Assembly: GCA_030625695.1 (NCBI GenBank)
Contig: DAOUQK010000245.1
Location: 1 to 5,840 of the forward strand
DNA from: Paracoccaceae bacterium
GTDB lineage: Bacteria; Pseudomonadota; Alphaproteobacteria; Rhodobacterales; Rhodobacteraceae
Direction of reading: 5' to 3'
Length of the DNA: 5,840 nucleotides
The notes beneath the pieces were generated by a model. It was not told the DNA's origin and made no database searches. It saw nothing but the letters and a program-made list of their open reading frames with translations. Within the stretch, counting starts at the first letter, position 1, and each line of letters begins with the position of its first letter. Below, one piece after another: positions 1 through 4,275 of the stretch. Made by a program: the position numbers and the translations under genes.

Positions 1-425
1 ACAGGTCCAGAACCACGGCCAGATAGAGCCAGCCTTCGCGCGTCCAGACATAGCTGATATCAACCACCCATTTCTGATTGACCCGATCTGCCGAGAAGTT
101 CCGGTTCAACAGATTTGGCGCGATGTTGAAGCTGTGATTACTGTCCGTCGTGACCCACTGGCTGGCAGGGCATCCTTCGGGTGCCCGAGAAGCTTGTATT
201 TCTGGGTTCTGACAACAGTTACGCCATTCTGACGCATCAACCGCCCCACGCGACGATGACCGACGTCCATGCCAAGCTCGTTCAGCTCTTCGGTCATTCT
301 CGGACGACCATAGCTGTTCAGGCTCAGGCGGTGTTGTTCCCGGATGTGGGCCAGCAGAACCATGTCCTCACGTTGGCGCGGACTGGCGGGTCGGTCGCGC
401 CAAGCCCGGTAGCCATGGAAACCTG
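1..425 (-). pseudogene. IS3-family transposase orfB remnant (frameshifted, 5'-truncated, runs off left edge)
   Basis: Read on the minus strand, the segment enters from about 425 with an orfB-type sequence (GYRAWRDRPASPRQREDMVL). This continues into the HTH_21-like region typical of IS3 OrfB (LNSYGRPRMTEELNELG, then RRVGRLMRQNGV) and reaches VVRTQKYK at about 193-216. After a 38-nt interruption (155-192) the reading resumes in another frame with VTTDSNHSFNIAPNLL and then the start of the DDE integrase core (QKWVVDISYVWTREGW). The first catalytic Asp is at 59-61. orfA and the beginning of orfB are absent on the upstream side, where the sequence changes abruptly into an IS630 remnant. The 38-nt interruption is not a multiple of three, so no complete transposase can be made without frameshifting. 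The rest of the core lies outside the window. Family assignment is by recognition of conserved OrfB motifs; the exact subgroup is not determined. Confidence 0.85.
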
Positions 426-907
426 CCGCTCGATCTGGTCAAGAAAGCGCAGAAACTCCTGGTGCCGGTGGCGTTACATATTCTTTGACATCACGCTGCC
501 ATCCAGAACATTGAGCGCCGCAAACAGGGTTGTTGTGCCGTTTCTCTTGTAATCATGGGTGAGGGTCTGGCCACGGCCCTTTTCAGCGTCAGGGCGACCA
601 CTTCATCGACCTTTACCCGGGCCACCGGTGCAATCCGGGAGGGCCGCGTTTTATCGCGCAACAACCCCGCTACCCCTTCGTGCATAAAGCGTTTCTGCCA
701 GCGCCAGACACAGGTCTTGGACTTGCCGGTTTGCTTCATAATCCAGGTGGTGCCAGCCCCATCGGCGCTCAAAAGAACAATCCGCGTCGGCCAGGCATGT
801 TTCTGCGGGGGCGAGCGATCCGCAACAAACGCGTCCAGACGACGGCGATCAGCTGCGGTGACAGTAAATGTAATTCCCTTGCGCATGCCACAGACTCGCA
901 CAATCAT
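417..907 (-). pseudogene. IS630-family transposase, internally deleted and interrupted
   Basis: The N-terminal part (start at 907 or, more likely, the ATG at 884-886 giving MRKGITFTVTAADRRRLDAF) is a typical IS630 helix-turn-helix region, with TGKSKTCVWRWQKRFMHEGV and GLLRDKTRPSRI. After VVALTL (about 586) the frame jumps to KGRGQTLTHDYKRNGTTTLF, a block that in intact IS630 proteins lies well over 100 residues further on. The region with the first catalytic Asp (VDEKSQ-type motif) is therefore missing. The resumed frame meets a TAA at 474-476 just before RHRHQEFLRFLDQIERQV, where the family usually has a Gln codon, so CAA to TAA is a likely nonsense change. The gene then breaks off at about 417-425 against IS3 sequence, losing the remaining DDE residues. 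The element cannot encode active transposase. Confidence 0.88.
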
Positions 908-955
908 AAAAGTTTGGGAAAAAATTCGGACTCTTACGTTACTGACAATCCACTA
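908..955 (-). mobile_element. Probable terminal region of the decayed IS630 element
   Basis: Upstream of the IS630 pseudogene the minus strand reads back to a TA dinucleotide at 954-955. The adjacent inward sequence is GTGGATTGTCAGTAACGT. IS630 elements insert at TA and duplicate it, so this is a reasonable outer boundary. The other terminus has been lost, so the inverted repeat cannot be confirmed from this window. The boundary is inference. Confidence 0.35.
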
Positions 956-1082
956 GGGGGTGATATTACTTATTATCTTTCGATTCCAGGGTCGCCCATC
1001 ATTCCCTTTCGGGTCAAGACACATTCACCGCGCTGCACATTTTGCTTTGCATAAGCAGGCCAGTTTTGGCATGAGGGGTTCC

Positions 1083-1778
1083 ATGACACCGCAAATTCGC
1101 GCCCTCTTAGTTCACCTGCTCACCGCCACCGGTGCTGTGTTTGCCATGCTGGCAATGCTGGCCGCTGTGGATGAGAAATGGGACCTGATGTTCCTGTGGC
1201 TGGTCGTCGCGTTTTTTGTCGATGGCATCGACGGACCATTGGCTCGTAAATACCGGGTCTACCGATATGCGCCCGAGTTTGACGGCGTCCTGCTTGACCT
1301 GATCATAGATTATCTGACCTATGTGTTCATTCCGGCCTTTGCATTATTCAAATCAGGGCTGATGGCGGGGTGGACCGGATGGGTCGCAATCATTCTGATC
1401 ACCTTTGCAAGTGCGATGTATTTCGCCGATACACGGATGAAAACCAAAGATAATTCCTTTTCCGGCTTTCCCGGATGCTGGAACATGCTGGTCTTGGTAA
1501 TCTTCGCGTTAGAGCCAAATTTCTGGATTTCGCTGGCGCTGGTCACAGTATTGGCCGTCGCCATGTTCCTGCCGTTGAAATTCGTCCACCCGGTACGGAC
1601 TGAAAGGTGGCGATTTGTCACCCTGCCGATGGCTTTGGCCTGGATATTTTTTGCTGGATGGGCCGCCTGGGTTGATTTCCACCCCGAAAGCTGGGCCCAT
1701 ACCGGGCTGGTAATCACCAGCGTTTACCTGCTTTTCGCCGGTATCGCACAGCAGATCATTCCTGAACGAAAAAACTAG
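1083..1778 (+). CDS. pcs: Phosphatidylcholine synthase (CDP-diacylglycerol:choline O-phosphatidyltransferase)
   Basis: Integral inner-membrane enzyme of 231 residues that condenses choline with CDP-diacylglycerol to give phosphatidylcholine and CMP, the one-step Pcs route known from rhizobia and other alphaproteobacteria. The CDP-alcohol phosphatidyltransferase signature is intact: DGIDGPLAR at 47-55, then Gly68, Asp72 and Asp76, with Asp47 and Asp50 as the other metal-binding acids. The 12-residue spacing between AR and G is the longer Pcs-type spacing. Further Pcs-like blocks are YFADTRMKT (113-121), FSGFPGCWN (126-134) and KFVHPVR (166-172). Most of the remainder is hydrophobic, consistent with about eight membrane segments. 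Length is close to known Pcs proteins (about 240). I chose the ATG at 1083 because GAGGGG (1073-1078) precedes it and the family starts near this IRAxxVHxLTAxG block; an ATG at 1071 is possible, and a start at 960 is unlikely. The gene stands alone and converges on ogt. Confidence 0.9.
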   Translation: MTPQIRALLVHLLTATGAVFAMLAMLAAVDEKWDLMFLWLVVAFFVDGIDGPLARKYRVYRYAPEFDGVLLDLIIDYLTYVFIPAFALFKSGLMAGWTGWVAIILITFASAMYFADTRMKTKDNSFSGFPGCWNMLVLVIFALEPNFWISLALVTVLAVAMFLPLKFVHPVRTERWRFVTLPMALAWIFFAGWAAWVDFHPESWAHTGLVITSVYLLFAGIAQQIIPERKN

Positions 1779-1816
1779 GTGGCCACACATAGGACCGCTC
1801 AGATCAACAGGCCACC
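1778..1816. terminator. Possible weak bidirectional terminator between pcs and ogt
   Basis: GGTGGCC at 1778-1784 is repeated inverted as GGCCACC at 1810-1816, with a 25-nt loop. It begins at the last base of the pcs stop codon and extends past the ogt stop into its last codons. There is no clear T-tract on either side and the loop is long, so it may be chance. Confidence 0.22.
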
Positions 1817-2281
1817 CGCACTTTCATGGATCAACAACGCCACTTTGGTCTCGACACCCCCCGCCCCGGAAAACCCGGTCAGCTTACCACCGGCTCCCAT
1901 CACTCGATGGCAAGGAATGATGATCGGGATCGGATTGCCTCCGCAAGCCCCGCCAACCGCCTGCGCCGGATGATCAAGGGCTTTGGCTATGTCGCCATAG
2001 GTACATGTATCGCCATAGGGAATGGCCAGCATCGCGTCACACACTGCCCGTTGAAAGGCTGATCCCAGCACCTTTAACGGCAGGTCGAATACGTGCAATT
2101 GCCCCTTGTCATAGGCGCGCAATTGCGCCGCCGCCTCTTGCAGCAGAGGTGTTGTTTCGCCGTCACCCAATCCGTCTTCCACACTGTCTACCGCGCTGGC
2201 CCAGACCAGTTTAGTGATGGCATCGTCCTGCGCGGTCACATCCAGACGGCCAAATTGCGTATTTACTGAAAGTGTAGGCAT
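1799..2281 (-). CDS. ogt: Methylated-DNA--[protein]-cysteine S-methyltransferase
   Basis: Cytoplasmic suicide repair protein of 160 residues that transfers the alkyl group from O6-alkylguanine (and O4-alkylthymine) in DNA to its own cysteine. The active-site block is complete: IPIIIPCHRVMG with nucleophile Cys124. Asn116 in the preceding GGNPIP turn matches the family's asparagine hinge. The DNA-binding helix-turn-helix region is recognisable at IPYGDTCTYGDIAKAL (87-102), preceded by SAFQRAVCDAML. Unusually, the segment usually written ARAVG in this family, whose Arg is the finger that fills the gap of the flipped base, reads AQAVG here, with Gln107 (codon CAG). The N-terminal domain (1-70) is poorly conserved, as is usual. 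There is no Ada-type N-terminal zinc domain, so it is the short Ogt form. The ATG at 2281 is used because an in-frame TGA lies a short way upstream; its ribosome-binding site is weak. Its promoter should lie in 2282-2364, beside the inserted IS. Confidence 0.92.
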   Translation of the reverse strand: MPTLSVNTQFGRLDVTAQDDAITKLVWASAVDSVEDGLGDGETTPLLQEAAAQLRAYDKGQLHVFDLPLKVLGSAFQRAVCDAMLAIPYGDTCTYGDIAKALDHPAQAVGGACGGNPIPIIIPCHRVMGAGGKLTGFSGAGGVETKVALLIHESAGGLLI

Positions 2282-2360
2282 GTGCCGATCATCGCCCAGT
2301 CCGGGCCTTCAGGCAAGCGGGTTCACCTGATTGCAAAAGACTAGCACAACACCGATGCAC

Positions 2361-2364
2361 CCTC
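2361..2364. repeat. Target-site duplication, left copy (CCTC)
   Basis: CCTC directly precedes the left IS end and recurs directly after the right end. Four base pairs is the duplication length characteristic of the IS407 group of the IS3 family. Confidence 0.8.
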
Positions 2365-2390
2365 TGACCTGCCCCCCGGAAGTTCCCTCA
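2365..2390. repeat. IS left terminal inverted repeat
   Basis: The first 15 bases, TGACCTGCCCCCCGG, are identical to the reverse complement of the right end. The match continues imperfectly through AAGTTCCCTCA against TCGTCCCTCA, with one base of length difference. Confidence 0.9.
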
Positions 2391-2431
2391 CCTTGATGTA
2401 GAGTCTGCCCAACCTTTGAAGGAGCAGACGA

Positions 2432-2695
2432 ATGCGAAAGAGCCGTTTTACCGAGGCGCAGATTATTGGAATGATCAAAGAGCAGGAGGCGGGGATGTCG
2501 ACGGCGGAAGTCTGCCGTAGGCATGGCCTTAGTCCGGCGTCGTTCTACAAATTCAAATCCAGGTACGGTGGGATGAATGTATCCGACACGCATCGCCTCA
2601 AATCCTTGGAGGACGAAAATGCCAAACTCAAGCGCCTTCTGGCAGATACGATGCTGGATAATGTTGTCCTGAAAGATTTGCTGGGAAAGAACTGA
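2432..2695 (+). CDS. IS3-family transposase OrfA (DNA-binding subunit)
   Basis: An 87-residue protein with a helix-turn-helix of the HTH_8/transposase_8 type: RFTEAQIIGMIKEQEAG, then TAEVCRRHGLSPASFYKFKSRYGG (about 5-47). A leucine-zipper-like helix follows at 55-84 (RLKSLEDENAKLKRLLAD, then LDNVVLKDLL), used in this family for multimerisation. OrfA binds the terminal inverted repeats and, made alone, tends to act as a regulator of transposition. The start is supported by AAGGAG at 2419-2424, seven bases before the ATG. The last codons, GGA AAG AAC TGA, overlap the frameshift site that generates the OrfAB fusion. Confidence 0.92.
   Translation: MRKSRFTEAQIIGMIKEQEAGMSTAEVCRRHGLSPASFYKFKSRYGGMNVSDTHRLKSLEDENAKLKRLLADTMLDNVVLKDLLGKN
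2683..2689 (+). other. Programmed -1 ribosomal frameshift site (G GGA AAG)
   Basis: In the orfA frame the sequence reads CTG GGA AAG AAC TGA, so 2683-2689 is a canonical X XXY YYZ heptamer. Slipping back one base after AAG and rereading G2689 gives GAA CTG ACG ACG, which enters the open orfB frame directly. The resulting OrfAB transposase would be 384 residues. A 7-bp hairpin, GCAGCGC/GCGCTGC at 2719-2725 and 2731-2737, lies downstream; its 29-nt spacing is longer than usual for a stimulator, so its role is uncertain. Confidence 0.75.
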
Positions 2696-3585
2696 CGACG
2701 CCGAAAGAGCGGCGGGATGCAGCGCTCAGGGCGCTGCGGGATCACGACATCTCGCAGCGCCGCGTCTGCAGGCTTGTCGGGGTCGATCCTAAGACAGTCC
2801 GGCGTGAACGCCTGCCGGACAACCCGGAAATCCGGGCAGAGATGAAGAAGATCGCACGCAAACGCCGCCGGTTTGGCTACAGGCGGATCGGCGTGCTGCT
2901 TGAACGGGAAGGCATGGTCATGAACCACAAGAAACTTTACCGGCTCTACACAGATGAAAAGCTGTCCGTGAGGCGACGCCGGGGCCGCAAGCGTGCGCGC
3001 GGCTCCAGAACGCCGATGCCCGTGGCGCTAAAGCCAAACCAGCGCTGGTCGCTGGACTTTGTATCCGACACCTTCGGTGCGTCTCGCAAGTTCCGCATCC
3101 TGGCGGTGAACGACGATTGCTGCCGCGAGAACCTCTGCCTGATGGCCGACACCAGCATCTCGGGTGCCCGGGTGGCCCGTGAGTTGGATGCGCTCGTGCG
3201 GTTATATGGCAAACCTGCGTCCATTGTCAGTGACAACGGCACCGAGTTCACCAGTCGAGCCATCTTGAAATGGGCCAACGACAACGACGTTGACTGGCAT
3301 TACATTGATCCGGGCAAGCCCCAGCAGAATGCATTCATCGAGTCATTCAACGGCAGCCTTCGCGATGAGTTGCTGAATGAGGAATTGTTCGACACGCTCG
3401 ATGATGCCCGCCGACACTTGGCGCTTTGGCGCTATGACTACAACAACGTCAGGCCCCACTCGTCGCTTGATAATAAAACACCCGCACAAGCGCGTCGAGC
3501 GCTTGAGCAATCTGAGGGCTCCGCGCACGACGCGCTTGCCCAACCCGAAACCGACGACTATCAACCCCGCAGACTCTCGTTATGA
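2689..3585 (+). CDS. IS3-family transposase OrfB part (DDE integrase core), made as an OrfAB fusion
   Basis: This is the catalytic half, 298 residues in the -1 frame relative to orfA, entered at GAA (2689). It starts ELTTPKERRDAALRALRDHD, continues through an HTH_21-like region (RRRFGYRRIGVLLEREGM, NHKKLYRLYTDEKL), and then an rve integrase core. The catalytic triad is complete: Asp in RWSLDFVSD (codon 3055), Asp in IVSDNGTEF (3232) and Glu in AFIESFNG (3340). The 35-residue spacing between the second Asp and the Glu is the D(35)E arrangement of the family. YDYNNVRPHSSLDNKTP closes the core. In the 384-residue fusion these residues are D209, D268 and E304. There is no strong independent start, since the first ATG (2842) would cut off the N-terminal part, so expression by frameshifting is the likely route. 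No disabling mutation is seen. Confidence 0.92.
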   Translation, partial: ELTTPKERRDAALRALRDHDISQRRVCRLVGVDPKTVRRERLPDNPEIRAEMKKIARKRRRFGYRRIGVLLEREGMVMNHKKLYRLYTDEKLSVRRRRGRKRARGSRTPMPVALKPNQRWSLDFVSDTFGASRKFRILAVNDDCCRENLCLMADTSISGARVARELDALVRLYGKPASIVSDNGTEFTSRAILKWANDNDVDWHYIDPGKPQQNAFIESFNGSLRDELLNEELFDTLDDARRHLALWRYDYNNVRPHSSLDNKTPAQARRALEQSEGSAHDALAQPETDDYQPRRLSL

Positions 3586-3586
3586 A

Positions 3587-3611
3587 TGAGGGACGACCGG
3601 GGGGCAGGTCA
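3587..3611. repeat. IS right terminal inverted repeat
   Basis: The reverse complement begins TGACCTGCCCCCCGG, identical to the left end over 15 bases, then TCGTCCCTCA. It begins just after the orfB stop codon. Confidence 0.9.
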
Positions 3612-3615
3612 CCTC
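3612..3615. repeat. Target-site duplication, right copy (CCTC)
   Basis: CCTC directly follows the GGTCA terminus of the IS and matches the four bases before its left end. Confidence 0.8.
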
Positions 3616-3662
3616 GAATGCATCACATCAAGGCAAACAAGGTCAATCTGTGTTATGCTGCC

Positions 3663-3686
3663 CTTACCCACTAAGGAGGGGGTAAG
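3663..3686 (+). promoter_or_regulatory. Hairpin presenting the Shine-Dalgarno sequence of the downstream gene
   Basis: CTTACCC (3663-3669) and GGGTAAG (3680-3686) are perfect inverted complements. They enclose a 10-nt loop, ACTAAGGAGG, which contains the ribosome-binding sequence AAGGAGG (3673-3679). The stem ends one base before the ATG at 3688. The geometry suggests that folding could modulate initiation, but the element may simply be tolerated. A TATGCT at 3654-3659 could be a -10 box; no convincing -35 is visible. Confidence 0.5.
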
Positions 3687-3687
3687 C

Positions 3688-4131
3688 ATGGAAATGACAC
3701 CTTTTATTAAACGCGTCGCTATTTCGAAATTTCTTGGCATTGGTTTCGGGCTGATATTTGCCTGGTGGTTAGCGCAAATGGCAACGGCCCCTACTACACT
3801 TGTCTGGGGCGTTGCCTTGTGGATTTTGACGTTGGGCGCATTGATCGGAATTATCGGGTTCTACACAACTATCCCGTTCTTCGGCTTTGCCCTGCCCGTC
3901 TGGTTGCGCGGTGCCTGGTGCGGTCTTTGGATGGGGATCGTCATGGTCCTTATGGCTTACGGTCAATTATCAGCCGCAATTGACCAAATGACCTGGCTAC
4001 CAACCATGTTCCACTCGCCGTGGTGGGCGTTGGTAGACATGGCCATCATCGGGGCCGTGATCGATCTGATCGCCACCCGGGCAACTGGCCCGACGCCGTG
4101 GCCGGAATCTGGCGTCAGCGGGCAGACTTAA
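3688..4131 (+). CDS. Uncharacterised small integral membrane protein (four predicted helices)
   Basis: I do not recognise this 147-residue protein. It begins MEMTPFIKRVAISKF and has four hydrophobic stretches at about 12-32 (FLGIGFGLIFAWWLAQM), 38-58 (LVWGVALWILTLGALIGIIGF), 69-91 (LPVWLRGAWCGLWMGIVMVL) and 110-130 (SPWWALVDMAIIGAVIDLIA). A short hydrophilic tail follows. Trp and Gly are frequent within the helices, and single acids (Asp117, Asp126) sit in the last helix. No catalytic motif, signal-peptide cleavage site or known domain is evident. The ATG at 3688 is chosen because AAGGAGG at 3673-3679 is ideally placed; an in-frame ATG at 3694 is also possible. Extending upstream would run into the IS end and is not supported. 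The gene is divergent from ogt, across the IS, and converges on ileS, from which a REP pair separates it. Confidence 0.8.
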   Translation: MEMTPFIKRVAISKFLGIGFGLIFAWWLAQMATAPTTLVWGVALWILTLGALIGIIGFYTTIPFFGFALPVWLRGAWCGLWMGIVMVLMAYGQLSAAIDQMTWLPTMFHSPWWALVDMAIIGAVIDLIATRATGPTPWPESGVSGQT

Positions 4132-4140
4132 GCCTGAGAA

Positions 4141-4210
4141 GTAGGGTGGGCAGCTTTGCCCACCTTCTTGGCGACCAAACCGGGGCGGTGGGCAGAACTG
4201 CCCACCCTAC
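4141..4210. repeat. Pair of inverted REP-like palindromes (BIME-type element)
   Basis: The 70-bp unit has 13-bp perfect outer inverted repeats, GTAGGGTGGGCAG at 4141-4153 and CTGCCCACCCTAC at 4198-4210. Each half is itself a hairpin: GGTGGGCA-GCTT-TGCCCACC (4145-4164) and GGTGGGCA-GAAC-TGCCCACC (4187-4206). Read inward from either end, each begins with GTAG directly before the palindrome, the arrangement described for REP sequences mobilised by RAYT (REP-associated tyrosine) transposases. The unit sits between convergent genes and probably also acts as a bidirectional transcription terminator or mRNA-stabilising structure. No RAYT gene is in the window. Confidence 0.8.
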
Positions 4211-4250
4211 GCCTAACGATGCAATGTTTGTGCGGCTTGATATAAGGGAT

Positions 4251-4275
4251 GGCGCTGAGGGATTAACCCAGCGCC
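4251..4275 (-). terminator. Hairpin spanning the ileS stop codon, possible terminator
   Basis: GGCGCTG (4251-4257) pairs with CAGCGCC (4269-4275) around an 11-nt loop that contains the ileS stop codon (4263-4265). Downstream on the minus strand the sequence is ATCCCTTATATC, not a clear T-run, so intrinsic termination would be weak. The REP pair just beyond could provide a second stop. Confidence 0.4.

Larger units (their letters stand above)
2365..3611 (+). mobile_element. Complete IS3-family (IS407-type) insertion sequence, 1247 bp
   Basis: The element starts with TGACC and ends with GGTCA, the TG...CA termini of IS3-family elements. It has near-perfect terminal inverted repeats and is flanked by a CCTC direct repeat on both sides. 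It carries two overlapping reading frames, orfA (2432-2695) and orfB (2689-3585), offset by -1, with an intact DDE catalytic core. Length, 4-bp duplication and gene arrangement match the IS407 group. Both ends, both frames and the target duplication are intact, which points to a recent and possibly still mobile insertion. It separates the divergently oriented ogt and the 3688-4131 gene. No passenger gene is present. Confidence 0.92.

Noticed and set aside
181..1054. Plus-strand open frames across 181-552, 555-956 and 680-1054
   Set aside because: They are complementary to recognisable IS3 and IS630 coding remnants and encode no recognisable protein motifs.
960..1082. N-terminal extension of pcs to an ATG at 960
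   Set aside because: The added 41 residues do not resemble the start of Pcs proteins, and a good purine-rich site precedes the ATG at 1083.
2545..3564. Minus-strand open frames opposite the IS407-type element
   Set aside because: They are antisense shadows of orfA/orfB, whose products are clearly identified.
1..3615. Composite transposon carrying pcs and ogt between two IS3 elements
   Set aside because: The left IS3 remnant is a different, decayed element in opposite orientation, and the right IS has its own target duplication, so the two do not bound a single mobile unit.
3586..3687. N-terminal extension of the membrane protein to an ATG at 3586
   Set aside because: The extension would start in the IS terminal repeat and is hydrophilic and unstructured; the ideal Shine-Dalgarno at 3673-3679 fixes the start at 3688 or 3694.
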